Part shown: positions 12,001-23,904 of the stretch, one piece after another
How positions within the stretch are numbered: position 1 is the stretch's first letter
Layout: each line of letters begins with the position of its first letter
Source of the DNA: Cryptomeria japonica
Taxonomy: Eukaryota; Streptophyta; Pinopsida; Cupressales; Cupressaceae
DNA length: 64,000 nucleotides
Direction: 5' to 3'
NCBI RefSeq assembly: GCF_030272615.1
Contig: NC_081411.1
Span: 160,307,971 to 160,371,970 of the forward strand
Position numbers and translations under genes: made by a program
Notes under the pieces: generated by a model
What the model saw: the letters and a program-made list of their open reading frames with translations, nothing else
What the model was told of the DNA's origin: nothing
Databases searched by the model: none

Positions 12001-12918
12001 ACACAAATTTAAAATCAGGGTTTTGGGAACCCATTTTGATCAAGAAGTCAGGATTTGCGGGGTTTTAACGTCCTCCAATTAAAGATTTGTCTGGAGGTTT
12101 TCTCTTTTCTGAATTTTCGCAATACAGGTCATTTTTCCCAGATTAAGCTTGCTCTGGAGGCCGGAGTTTGGAGAAAAGTGGCTTTGTATGTTAGGATGAG
12201 ATTTTCTTATGATTTGGCTGGTTTTTGAGAATATTCCCCAGAAGGAGCGAGATTTGTTGTCATATTTTCACCGGGCGGCTGAAATATATGAGTTGTTGGA
12301 AATTTTAGTTATTTAGATGTTCTTCAGGGGTTATATTAAAATAGTTTATTGAAGAAGAGAAGAATGGTGGTTTTGAAGTAAATGTAATTGCAAGTTAGAG
12401 AGTAATATCTGTTTTCTGAAGAATTCGCCGAAAAGTAGTGGACGAAATCTGGCCAAATCTGCAGATTCAGCAGGAAGAAATGAATTTTGGGGTATTCTTA
12501 AGTAAGAATTTCGTTTTGTCGAGTTTTAATTTAATATTTGAGGAAAGCGGGAGCTTTAAATGCTTCCTGCAGTAGATTAAATATTTCTTAAGCATCAGGT
12601 GAAAGTCTCGTGAATTTATCAGAAAAGTTTGAAGTCTCTGGGCGGAGTAATTAAAGATACACAGCAATGGAGGTGTTTAAAGCTTTCTAAGGGAAAATTT
12701 AGAATATTTTTTAATTTCTTTTGCTCATGGATATTTGCCAAGTTTTGGGGTTTAACTCATTTGACAGCTTCATTAAAGCAGTAAAGCCTGGTTTTTGTAG
12801 AAACTTGGCATGGTCTAAGCTTTGAATTTTTTAGCCTTTGCGGCCACTATCTGAAGGAGGTAACTGCATATAGAGCCTTGCTGTACATTCTGGTGACTAC
12901 TTATTTACTGGTTTGGTC

Positions 12919-15900
12919 ATGGCGACATTAGTTCCGGGCATTCTTTTGAAGCTTCTTCAGAACATGAATGCAGACTTCAAAGTCACAGGCGAGCACCGCT
13001 CGGCACTATTGCAGGTAATTGACATAGTTCCTGTGGATTTGGACCGTAAAGAGTTATGGCCTAAACAAGGGTTTTCTATCAAGGTCTCAGACTCCTGTCA
13101 TTCAACTTATGTTTCTCTTACAGAGGATCAAGAGGACTTAGTCTTGAGCAATATATTGCAGCTGGGTCAGTTTATTTATGCCGAGAAAATTGTTCCTGGA
13201 TGTACCATTCCTCTTCTTCAGGGCGTCAGGCCTATTCCAGGTCGCCATCCTGTAGTGGGGACCCCCGAGGATTTGGTGGGTGTGCATGAAAATCAGGACC
13301 AGAAAGAGAAGCAACATGAAAGCCCTAGTTTTAAGGGTTCCAATCCTATTTCTGGAGAGAGCTTTGCGTCAAAATGGCCTCCTCGCCGCAGCTCTTGGGA
13401 TCCAGAATCTGGACTTGAACTCGTGACCTTGGCTGGGGCAAAAGCAGATTTGCAGAGAAAATCACCCTTTGGAAAACAAGCTTCTTCATATGAGGTATTT
13501 ACTCCTACTAAAGATATGGTGGAATCATTAAAGTCATCTTCCTCACCCTTTAGCAGGGCCACTTCCAGTGCTGGAAAACACCAGAGTGTTTCTCCTTCAT
13601 TTACAGTTCGGTCTTCAATGATTGTGAACGCCATACCCAGAGCAGAAATTTCTTCAGGGATTTCAAAGAACTTGCGGAAGAGCTGCTGTGATATGCCACT
13701 ACCTGGCAAAATTGTGAGGAGTAAGAGCGTCTGCGAACGCGAGAGAAAAATATCAAATTCTGTAGGTACATCTTTGCTCTCTTATTTGGTTATCTAAGTT
13801 CTTTTCGTTGCACTTTTGTTAGTTTCTGAAAATGTATTCATGCAGAAAGTCTTCTAAATATATTCTTAGAACAATTTTACTGTTATGCAGTGGCAAAGGT
13901 ATTGCTGCACTTTTACTGTTTGTAGTGTTGGCATTATTCCTTCCGTAACATTAGGTGTAGTTATTTAGGCTCCTGCAACCTGCATATGCCCCCTGTTTAA
14001 GATTTTCTCTCCAGTTGAACTCTTCAATTGGTGTCCTATTAAGCGTAGGTTAGCTTTTAGGCACTGAACCTTCAAGCATAAAATAAAATTCAGAAAAAAC
14101 CTCATTGCTAAACATTAGCTATATAATGTTTGATTTCCTTGATGGAGCACCTCTACTCTGCGAATGCGAGAGAAAAATATCAAATTATGTAGATACATCT
14201 TTGCTCTCTTATTTGGTTATCTAAGTTCTTTTCATTGCACTTTTGTTAGTTTCTGAAAATGTAATCATGCAGAATGTCTTCTTAATATATTTTTAGAACA
14301 ATTTTACTGTTATGCAGTGGCAAAGGTATTGCACTTTTACTGTTTGTAGGGTTGGCATTATTCCTTCCATAATATTAGGTGTAGTTATTTAGGCTCCTGC
14401 AACCTGCATATGCCCCCTGTTTAAGATTTTTTCTCCAGCTGAGCTCTTCAATTAGTGTCCTATTAAGCGAAGGTTAGCTTTTAGGCACTGAACCTTCAAG
14501 CTTAAAATAAAATTCAGAAAAAACCTCGTTGCTAAACATTAACTATATAATGTTTTATATCCTTGCTGGAGCAGCTCTACTCAGCAAAGCTTCAAATAGA
14601 CAATTGGTAAGATGGGTTAGCTCTTTAAGCCCCTAGCCCCTAGCTCAAAATCAAATATAAAAGAACCCTAATGCTAAATTTTAACTGTAGAATATTGTAT
14701 ATGAGGGTTGATTCTAGAACCCACTTTGTTAAGTAGATAACTATTTTTTAGGTTATTACATAAGTTGCAGGTCAGGGGCTTCGTGAATGAGACTAAATTG
14801 TAAGGTGTACTCTGATGGTTGACCTACTACCATGATTTTGAACTGCCCTCTGCTAATTTGCATACACTTCTTAGCTTGAGTACCCTATTATAACATTGGA
14901 CAGATTGAGTTGTTTAGCTTGAGTACCCGTTATAACATTGGATAGATTGAGTTGTACTCAATCTATCCAATGTTATAACAGGGTACTCAATCTAAGAAGT
15001 GTATGCAAATTAGTAGAGAGCAGATATATACATATAAATACACAGAAATATATATATATACAAATCAGTTTCTCTTGCAGTTGTTCACTGATCTGTAGAA
15101 GCTGGTTTCACTCTCAAACTTTGTACATTACAAAAGAAATGGACACCTATACAATGTAATTCAGATTGTCTCACGCCTTTATTATATAGAATTGTTCTTG
15201 GACATTTAAAAGCATTTTTCATGCAAGTTGTTACATGTTTAGCAGAAAAAATCAGCATAGTATGCAAGTTTATAAAACTTGTACCATGTATCGAATGTTC
15301 CAGTCCTATTCACTGACACTTTAGACGAGGACGCTTCACATGCATCTCTAATAATTGATCCCGGATCAACAATTGTATTTGTCTGCTATTTCATGGGAGG
15401 AAGCCTGCTAAGCATTCTTTTTTCAGTTACTTCGATGAAGGGCCAAGGAATGCTTAATTCTTTGTTTTGAGAATTTCTTGAAGTACCTTGTAAAATGTTG
15501 AAATCATACATGCGAATTTCTAGCAGCTGTTTTCACTCTCAAACTTTGTACGTTGCAAAAGAAATGGACACCTATACAATGTAATTAAGATGATTTCACA
15601 CCTTTTAAATAGACTTGTTTGTGGACACTTTAGAGCAACTTTTATTCAAGTGTTTACATGTTTAGCAGAAAAAAGCAGTATAACATGCAAGTTTATAAAA
15701 GTTAAACTGTGATCATGGTATCGAATGTTCCAGTCCTATTCACTGACACTTTAGACTAGGAAGCCTCACATGCATCTCCAATAATTGATCCCAGATCAAC
15801 TTTTGTATTTGTCTGCTTTGATAGGAGGGAAGCCCAAGCATTCTATTGTCAGTGACTTAGATTAAGGCCCAAGGAAATGCTTAATTCTTTGTTTTTGAGA

Positions 15901-18900
15901 ATTTCTTGAAGTACCTAGTAAAATGTTGAAATCATACATGAGAAGTGACTGAAGTTAATATATAAATGAAAATGCTTCTTTTTATTCCTCTCTTCAATTT
16001 GATTGCATATTATGAAATTGAAAAGTTAAGAAGTGTACCAAAAGGGTGCTTAGATCGTTGTTTGTTGTTTATTGCAGGAAAAGAATCCCACACCTCCAAA
16101 GTTGAATCATATCCGTGCATCATTTTCACCAGCAGGCAATTCAAAGATCAGAGCCTCAGTTTCTTGTCTGAAAAGTCCATCCATCCCAAAGCCTGATGTT
16201 GCTGCTGTTAGCTTCAATACAATTGATGCTGGGAATGGTCTTTGGAAATCTCTGCCAGGAAAGCTCAGCACGATAGGAAAGGTATGAAGTTGTCATTTGG
16301 CATTAAGAGTTCAGTTAGTAGTCAGCAGATGGCATTTGCCAATTCGAATTGATTTCCTTATATTTCCAAATGAGTACATATGATAGAGAACCGATGCCAA
16401 TGGTCAATAGGTATTTTTCTTGTTGGAGGTAAAAATATAGATTCCCCGGAAAAGCTGGTCATGATGGAGGTTAGTCAGCAGGTGGCATTTGCCAATTCGA
16501 ATTGATTTCCTTATATTCCAAATGAGTACATATAATAGAGAACCGATGCCAATGGTCAATATGCATTTTTCTTGTCGGAGGTAAAACTATAGATTCCCCG
16601 AAAAAGCTGGTCATGATGGAGGTAAATAGCTCAGTGGTAGAGTGACCCACCATCCAGTGTTCATCCCGGGCTTAAACGATTTGCGGGAAGTATTTGTCAT
16701 TTGGCATTGTAGCCAAAAAAGCACAGATAATAGAGAACCAATATCACAAAGTTCAAGAGGTAAATAGAGAACATATGCATCATTTTCTTACTGGATGTAA
16801 GAAAACACACTCCCAGGAAAAGTTGGTCATAAAGAGGCAAACGGATCAGTGGTAGAGTGACTTAAACCTAGGGGTCATCCTAGGTTGGCATTAAGCAGTT
16901 CAGTCAAGTGGTCAGCAGGAGGCATTTGCCAGTTTGAATTAATTAAGAGAAAAGATAAGATTGTGGTAATTAATTAAGGATGACAATTTAGGGGTCATCC
17001 ATCCTGGGTTAAATAGTAGGAAAATTTATGTCATATTTGTCATTTACTTTTAGTATTAAGCAATTCTGTACAGTGGTCAGCAGGTTGAATTTGCCAACTT
17101 AAATTAATTTAGTTAGGGTCAAAATGAGTACATATATTTCAATAAAAAAAATGAGTATCTGTCAGTATTTTTCTGGTTGGAGTTAACAATACACATTCTA
17201 GGGGAAAGTTGGTCTTATAGAGTTAACAATACCATTAAGTAGCTTAGTGGTAGAGTGACCACAAAACCAATGTCAAAGGTCAAGAAGCAAATAGAGATAT
17301 TCGTCTTTTTCTTGTTGGATGTAACAATACACACTCCGGAGGAAACCTGGTCATGATAGAGGTGAGTAGCTCAATGGTAGAATAATTGACCCTCCAGTCA
17401 AAGTTCGTCCTGGATTTAGAGTGTATTTCTTCCATTGGCATCAAAGATAAAATAAATATTAGTTTGACAGAGATTCTACAAAAACATTGCACCAAATTTG
17501 TCTAGGACATGATCCCAACCTCATCCCTTGATTCAGAGTCTTGCATTCAGCAAGATCGATCTCTGATAGGCTCATTAAGAACCATTCAACTTCACAAAGT
17601 GACCAAAGACCCATTGACATCAATATATTTTAGATATACAGTTTTCTATAATATGCTTTTCCAATACACCAATTTTTAATTTTTCTTCCATATTTGAAGT
17701 CCACAATATTAAAAGTTCTATACAAAAGTTGCTACCATTGACATACATGGCAAGTAGATTTGAATCCTTGTCTGTCCCAAGGTTTCTACAATCTGTCTAG
17801 TCTGATTAACTGGGTCTTTGGTTTTGTCGGCCGGCCTTAAACCACACACTAAGCAAGATATTAAGCTTAGAGAATGTTAGTCAACTCTGAGTATTTAACA
17901 CTTTTAAGCCTAGAAGTATATTCTTAGTGTGGCCACACACCTTAAGCAACATATTAAGCCTAAAAATGTCAGTCAACTCTGAGTGTTTAAAACTTTTAAG
18001 CCTAGAAGTATAAGCTTAGTATATGTGATTTAAACCGTTCTGATTTTGTCTGGTCTTGTTATCTTTTATTAACGGAAGAGACGTATTTTGGATGAGAATC
18101 TGAAATAAGCAAAGGGTGATCGCAGGAAGCTGTGAGCAAGCGTGATGCAGCTCGTGTTGCAGCACTGAAGGCACTGCAGGAAGCTTCCGCAACCGAGACA
18201 ATGGTGCATATTCTCCAGTAAGTATAAATAGTCAAGCAATATTTTTGAGGGAGTTATTTTTCTATAAGGATAAACTTATGCATATTCTCGAGTAAGTATA
18301 AATAGTCAAGCAATATTTTTGAGCGAGTTATTTTTCTTTAAGGATAAACTTACGCTACAGAAATTAATTGGGTTTAATATTTATGTATTTTAGGAAGCTT
18401 GCAGAACTCTGTTCCTCTGCAGATCCGGAAATCCCAGGAACCTTTGTAGAACAGTTTATGGATTTACACAGTCAAATCTCGCAGGCCCTTGCCAACATGG
18501 AATCAATGACCAAGACTCTAACACCAGATGCAGAATGCTCTGTTCTCAATGAAATAGAATGCAATTCGACACCCCATGGATCACCATTGAAGAAATTGTC
18601 AAGAACTTTCCTTCGAAAATCAACTCAGGATCTATCAGGTGTTTCAAAGGCAACAGTCTCTACTCAAGCGCCTCTACCTCCCAAGCGAAATTTGGCTCAG
18701 TCAATTTCATGCTCCCCTAATAGAATGCCCATAAGGAACTCATCCGTAGGATTTGACAGCAGCCCTATACCCAAAATGTCTTCTTCTTACATTCCAAGGA
18801 CTCTGAAATCTACCAGATTTTCTGATCAGAACAGGGGTTCAACTCAGTCAGATCAGCAGCCTGGTGATACCGAAGAATCCAAGGGAAAGAATGGTCTCCT

Positions 18901-19174
18901 ACAGATGGTCAAGCTTGCAAGACAGATTAAAACAGAAGCAGAATCCTGGTTCATTGAACTGGTGGAGAAAGCCATAGACAAAGGCTTGAAAAGCATGAAG
19001 TCCTCTGAAGACACCAAAGCAAAGATAGCAAGCAAACAGGCATTGCTGACTAAACTAATTAATTGGATTGAACAACAACAGTTAAGTAGCCGTTGCAAAA
19101 GAGAAGGATTATCTTCCAATCCTAAAGTGGCAGAGGTGCTCAGGAGATTGAAACTCAAAGTGAAGAAGTCCTAA
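12919..19174 (+). CDS. DUF936-family protein, four exons
   Basis: The coding exons I infer are 12919-13761, 16078-16281, 18126-18217 and 18394-19174. They join in phase (843, 204, 92 and 781 bases) to give 639 residues, and every intron is GT...AG. The ATG at 12919 begins [17 protein letters not shown], the conserved start of DUF936 proteins. Residues 1-120 hold the conserved N-terminal domain ([44 protein letters not shown]). The middle is Ser/Pro-rich and probably disordered. Exons 2-4 carry the C-terminal conserved part ([46 protein letters not shown]) and a helical, Lys-rich tail. The family is found in land plants and is uncharacterised biochemically; microtubule-related roles have been suggested for some members, but I see nothing here that settles this. 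Every exon is open, so the gene looks intact. Confidence 0.9.
13730..14582 (+). repeat. Tandem duplication (about 427 bp, two copies) covering the exon 1 end of the DUF936 gene
   Basis: Unit 1 (13730-14156) and unit 2 (14157 to about 14582) are near-identical. Unit 1 holds the last 32 bases of exon 1 and its splice donor GTAGGT at 13762. Unit 2 holds a copy of that exon end, in which the donor has become GTAGAT, plus the following intron sequence. Confidence 0.85.
14843..15023. mobile_element. Fold-back (long inverted repeat) element in DUF936 intron 1
   Basis: The left arm (14843 to about 14910) contains ctaatttgcatacacttctt and cttgagtacc. The right arm (about 14953-15023) contains the reverse complement of these with few changes. 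Between them lies a partial second copy of the attataacattgga..gattgag block. The arms pair over about 65 bp, so RNA from this intron could form a long hairpin. It resembles a MITE or fold-back element. I could not define a target duplication. Confidence 0.7.
15097..15940 (+). repeat. Tandem duplication (about 424 bp, two copies) in DUF936 intron 1
   Basis: Units 15097-15520 and 15521 to about 15940 share blocks such as ttcactctcaaactttgta, aagaaatggacacctataca and ttgaagtacct, with scattered substitutions and small indels. They are wholly intronic and include no exon sequence. Confidence 0.8.
16321..16624 (+). repeat. Tandem duplication (152 bp, two copies) in DUF936 intron 2
   Basis: Units begin with gtcagcag at 16321 and 16473 and share gccaattcgaattgatttcc and gagaaccgatgccaatggtc. 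Diverged relatives of the same unit recur to about 17450, so the intron has grown by repeated local duplication. Confidence 0.8.
16616..17450 (+). repeat. Four degenerate tRNA-like heads in DUF936 intron 2
   Basis: Segments with an A-box-like core (cagtggtagagtga and variants) lie near 16625, 16845, 17240 and 17365. Each except the third is followed about 25-35 nt later by a degenerate B-box-like segment, such as tgttcatcccggg near 16658. They resemble tRNA-derived SINE 5' ends copied with the surrounding 150-300 bp unit. None folds as a full tRNA by eye. Confidence 0.5.
17451..18125. other. Remainder of DUF936 intron 2
   Basis: This is unremarkable intron sequence. A short internal duplication (ttaagcct.aga.gt..agtcaactctgagt) lies near 17865-18010. 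The acceptor is cgcag at 18121-18125, before the GAA of exon 3. Confidence 0.5.
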
Positions 19175-19486
19175 GTCTTTCAAGATGAGATAAATGACTT
19201 ACATGTCCTTTAGGCCAAATTGGTCTGTAGAAAGATTGTTTCATCATATGTATCTACTGGTTTAGCATATTTGTTTCCATGTCTACTAGATATACGAAAC
19301 GTTACTTATTCTTTTATTTAGGTTGAATATTAGTTGTAATCCAATATGTTTGACTATTGGATATAATATATGTAACCTATTCAATCGTCTGAATTTTAAC
19401 AGAGATTCTATGGTCTGTGTTTCTTTGTCAAGAATATGTAGACTGTTGTAGCGGAAGACTCTTGTAGACTCTTGTATTGATATATA

Positions 19487-19492
19487 AATAAA
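19487..19492 (+). terminator. Candidate polyadenylation signal of the DUF936 gene
   Basis: AATAAA lies 313 bases after the stop codon in AT-rich 3' sequence. Plant poly(A) signals are loose, so other sites are possible. Confidence 0.4.
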
Positions 19493-19921
19493 ACTTAATT
19501 GAATAAAAGATTGACAATATTCTGAGAGATATATTGATATGCCCCTCGCATGCCAAAACTGGCCTATTTGCTGTTATTTTTAAAATCCAGAAACAAAGCT
19601 AAAATCATTATTAATTCTCACTCATGAACAATAGTTTGTTTAACTGTATTAAAGTATATGAATGCCAATCACGAACAATAATTTGTTTAGCTGTCTTCAA
19701 TCTGAAAAATCTTTGGGGATGAAAAAGTCCATCAATACTGATATGGGCTTCCTTTTCCTTTAAAAAAAAAATCAATTTTCTTTCGTTATAAGCATCTTGG
19801 AATTGCTTGTATAACACCAAAATAATTATCGTGAATCATTTGTTAGTGGCCCACCCCAAATTCTTTATCTTTGTGGGAGCAGAAAAATAGTATTTATTAT
19901 ATAATAAAGTTTTAAACAGGG

Positions 19922-20013
19922 CCGTTCGTCAACAATATACCTCATGGTTACTTATGGATAAGAACGACCGTTCGTCAACAATATACCTCATGGTTACTTA
20001 TGGATAAGAACGT
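19922..20013 (+). repeat. Two perfect 46-bp tandem copies
   Basis: Units 19922-19967 and 19968-20013 both contain ccgttcgtcaacaatatacc and end in ggataagaacg. The near-identity indicates a recent local duplication. The surrounding stretch 19500-20200 holds no gene that I can see. Confidence 0.9.
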
Positions 20014-20204
20014 TTGTTGATGCCAAGGTATCTCTTTGAGGAAGAAAAGCTCTTCATTTTTAAGCCTTATTTTTTTTTTTTAATTAATTAATTTATTTTA
20101 TTTTATCTTATTAACCATAGGTGAGACAGATAAATTTTGAACAATACAATAGATCTTCATACGATTAAATTAAGAGGACATTCATAGATTGAGTTGGTTT
20201 GTAT

Positions 20205-20285
20205 AGTTAAGTAGATCTAGTGGTGGTGATCTTGTGCTTTTGAAAGAGAGGTCACAAGTTCAAATTCCACAAAGGTTTAAGGTAT
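20205..20285 (+). repeat. tRNA-like (SINE head) segment
   Basis: An A-box-like segment, gatctagtggtggtgat, at about 20215 is followed by a B-box-like cacaagttcaaattcc at about 20253. This spacing is typical of tRNA-derived SINE 5' ends. No tail or target duplication was identified. Confidence 0.4.
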
Positions 20286-20305
20286 GTACAGGTATGTATG
20301 TATGG

Positions 20306-20429
20306 ATCTGATTTGCACAAGATACCTTGAGATGAACTTTGAGCAGATAAGAAAAATGAATGTGTTGAGTGTTGTGTCCAGCCTAATAGTTGTTACATTT
20401 GGGTCTAACCCAATAACTTATTAAGATGG
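20306..20429 (-). repeat. Copia LTR fragment, interrupted by the gag-only element
   Basis: The segment shares blocks such as tctgatttgcacaagatacc and gtctaacccaataacttatt with the LTR at 31065-31835. After the 7.85-kb insertion the match resumes at 28283 with a short stretch, cttccacgtta. It is therefore the target into which the gag-only retrotransposon inserted. Confidence 0.75.
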
Positions 20430-21640
20430 TGTAAAGCGGAAAATCGAACCCTAGGTGTTCCCCCACTCCAAGGAGAGAGAAAGGAGGTCACTAGGGTTGA
20501 TGGTTTTCACTTAGGAGAGACTTTACATTCAAAAGAGAGGTTGAAACTCACAAGATCCAATCCCACACAATGCAAGATTGAATTCTAAATGAGTTTCAAG
20601 GGTTGAGACAACAAGGATACCCTCTTTTGTAAAGAATGTGGATAGAGGGATTGAACTAGCAGTGTATGTAAAGTAAGAAAGTTTCGCTTGTAGACAGAGA
20701 TAGGGACACGGGATGAAGCTGCGGACCTGAAATTAGCAGTAAAATGTCGAGACGATGTTGTCTTGCAAATTTGAGCGAAAGTTGACGGGACGATGGCGCC
20801 CGGAGTGCACACGGTCCTTCGAAAAGTCCGCGAAACGAAGGGGGATTTGTTCGTCTCTGCACAAGGATTCCAGATCTTCAATTACAACCGCGTACCTGCA
20901 ACCTACACACAGAAAAGAGAGGACGATTGGGGGGTTAGGGATTAGGGGTTTGCCTTCAGGTCAAACCCCGGTTTTGGAATTAACCAAGAAACGAGAATGT
21001 TGTAAATGTAAATGTTTGTAATGTAATCAAGTACTGATACCTTGTTGTAAGAATGTTTGTATTCTTACATGCGAAGGTGTAATGATGTTGTATGTTGTAT
21101 GTTGTAGGTTGTAAGTGATCTCCTCTTCAATAGTTGAATCCTTGTCTTGAATGCAACACCTAGCCTTGAATGGAGACCTAGAATGCTCAATTGCTTGAAA
21201 GAATGCTTGAATGCTTGAATGTTTGAATGTTTGCCTATCACTTCCGCCTCTTGTGCACATATGTTTTTTCCTTTTTTTTTTTCTCCTTCTCAAATGGGAG
21301 AGGAAATGTAGTTTATATACTTGTCAATTAGGGTTAGGAGACTGATTTTTTCGACCTTAGGCCGACCTAGGAGCATTATTTTCCAAATTGCAAACTTGAA
21401 GACCCGATGCCCAACAAGAGACCAGGCCCAAAATAGGGCCAGGGACCAGGGCACTGGGCGCCATGGTCCCACCTCCCGGGACAGCAGGGTGCAAGGAGGA
21501 TCAGGCCAAGGTGCAGAAATATGCAATTTTTGATGTCGTAAACAGGTTTCGGGGTCTCCATTCAAGTTCAACGTTGTGCCGCCATTGTGAAGACCCAAAT
21601 GCAATCGAAATTGCAAGTGTCACAATTTTACGACGCTACA
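20430..21640 (-). repeat. 3' LTR of the gag-only element
   Basis: This is the left copy, which is the 3' LTR in the minus-strand reading. It carries a TATA-like segment read on the minus strand near 21310-21320 and the GC-rich hairpin at 21442-21470 (stem gggacca/tggtccc, loop with ggcgcc). Confidence 0.88.
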
Positions 21641-22392
21641 TTCAGCCCCCACTTTAGCGGGAGTATAAGCGTATGCCCATACTTCCAATAAAGTACAAGG
21701 AAACAACATTGAAAGACTTTCACCACGTCAAGGAGGCAAGATATACCAAGCCCCCAGTGGACTAAGGATCTTGCGACTTCGATTGACAAAGTAAAAGGGA
21801 AGATCACGAGGGAGAACCATGACTGTCAGTAGTAAGGTTCCCTCACTATGAGTCACGCAAGAAAAATACCAAAAATTTTCAAGGCAAAGCTAAGTTCGCC
21901 AAGAAATTTTCAAGAATCTTGAAGAGATATGGACGGAGTATATGCCCCCTACATTAAAGCGATCGCACATGCCTCATCAGGGGTGATTGCTTTAAGGTAG
22001 TGATACACATAAGAAATGAGAAGGTAAAGGAGCACATTATCACAAAGATTTAGCCCCCAAGTGTGAGATAAACCCAAGGATAATAGACACAAAACACAAA
22101 TCACGAGGTGACTTCGCTTTCCTTGTGGTCAGTATGTTGTATGATAATTCATGTATATCATATGTATGTATGCATAATTGTTCTTCATTCCCCAATCAAA
22201 GAAGGTCACCTAGAAGAAGGGAACACATGTGTCTTTTGAGTCAACATGAGAGAAACCAAAAGAGATCTCAATGCTTTGCATCGTCCTCAAGTAGACAACA
22301 CTAAGGACAACCAATAGAAGAATGAGAATAACACATAGAAGAAGTAACAAAAGAGATCAAGAGAGGAGGAGAGAGTCTGCTATGCTAATGAA

Positions 22393-23904
22393 CTAGTCTA
22401 GCACGTCATCCACCCCCCAATCTTGCTGATCAATATTCCGGGAAGGCAGGAAACACGCTAGAGGAGGAACATCCAACACAGCAGATGGAGCTATCACAAG
22501 ATCCAAACAAGGGCTATGTTCATGTTCCAAGCCACGTTGTTCTTGTCTAGGAGATAAGATAAGTGCTTTAGAAAATTCGTTAGATAAATGGTTATCAATA
22601 TCAACATATTCATATTCACTATCAGAAGCAAGAGAGGTAACATTTTCATCATGAATAACATTTTCATCTATATCATCATCAAGATTTATAAAAATAGGAT
22701 CTTTAACTCGCACAGGATCAAAACCATCATGCATCTTATGCTTAGGAGATTTTGGCTCAATTTTCGGCTGAGGAGAAAATGGAATAATACTAGCTGAGGG
22801 TGTTTTTGGGGATTGCAAAGTTTGAGAAGCAGCTGCACGAGCTCTAAGACGACGCTTTCGTCGGAGTTCATGCGTAGAACGATTTCGTCTAGTCTTAGTA
22901 GGAAGTGGAGAAGATTGAGGAGGAGGAATGTTCTCATCCTTATCACTTGGGTGTTTAGGTTGTGGTCTCTTAGGTTGGATAATAGGAGAAGAGGAAGGTC
23001 TCTTCTCTCTATAAGAGGAAGGAGGAGGAACTGCTCCATATAAAGGAGGAATATTTGGTTTAGGAAGGAGACCAAGTCCATCATGACGAGGAGGTACAAG
23101 TCTACCTTTAGAAAGTTTATTAGACATAGACATAGCCACATCCATAGGAATGGGTTGGGAATCTTCTTGAGGAAAGACATTAGTTTTATCTTTCAAAGGA
23201 AGAACTTCCTTCTCAAGAATGATAGGAATATCAAGTTTGGGTGTTCGAGGTTCACTTAGAGATAGGATCATATCTTTTTTCCGCTTTTGATAAGATTTGA
23301 AAAGATGATCACTTCGCGGTGGAAGAGATTGGAATTGTTTAGGCCAAAAATAATCAATAGGAACACTAGAAGTTCTTTCAGCTGGTTTAAAGAGACTATG
23401 ATTGACAGTAACAACTTCACCATTATGGGGAAATTTCAAACACTTGTGAATAGGAGAAGCAATATCTTTCATGGAAGATAGCCAAGGATAGCCTAGCTTC
23501 ACACGAAATTGTTCGAATGATGGAATAATAGCAAAGCTCACATCAAGGGATTTGTTATGGACCTCAATAGGTAATGTAATAGAACCAATTGCGGGAGAAG
23601 AAAATGCATCAAATAATTTCACAACCACATTTGTTTTGTCATAGATCACTTGATTCAATTGCAAAGTAAAAAGAAATTCTTCAGTAATAACATTAACCAT
23701 GCAAGAAGGATCAATAAGCACTCCACAACAAGGTGTATTCTTGACTTTTGCAACTATATATAAAGGACCATCAGGTGCCCTGATAGTTTCACTAGAATCA
23801 AATGTGATGGAAGGTTCTTTAGGGATTTTTTGCTGCTCTACAAAGTTAATCACATTCGGAGTCATAAACACAATCAGGTGAGAAAGAGGAATCATTAATC
23901 TCAA
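22393..23904 (-). pseudogene. Aspartic-protease-like and Pro-rich C-terminal region of the gag-only element
   Basis: This is a 503-residue minus-strand frame. The N-terminal 150 residues resemble a retrotransposon aspartic protease fold: GVLIDPSCMVNVITEEF stands where the active site is expected, without a DSG or DTG triad, then IIPSFEQFRVKLGYPWLSSM. The rest is Pro/Ser/Lys-rich, with RRKRRLRARAAASQ suggesting a nucleic-acid-binding or nuclear-targeting stretch, and an acidic tail. It overlaps the end of the preceding gag frame (23846-24640) in a different frame, so production would need a frameshift at about 23850-23880 or reflects an indel. Confidence 0.65.

Noticed and set aside
13293-13709. 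138-residue minus-strand frame inside DUF936 exon 1
   Set aside because: It is a shadow of the conserved plus-strand exon and shows no independent motif.
20925-20955. Telomere-like ggttaggg/attagggg string in the gag-only element LTR (also near 27545)
   Set aside because: Only two irregular units occur, inside an LTR and copied with it. It is not a telomeric array.
22588-23043. Plus-strand frames opposite the gag-only element's coding region
   Set aside because: They are antisense shadows with compositions dictated by the minus-strand codons.
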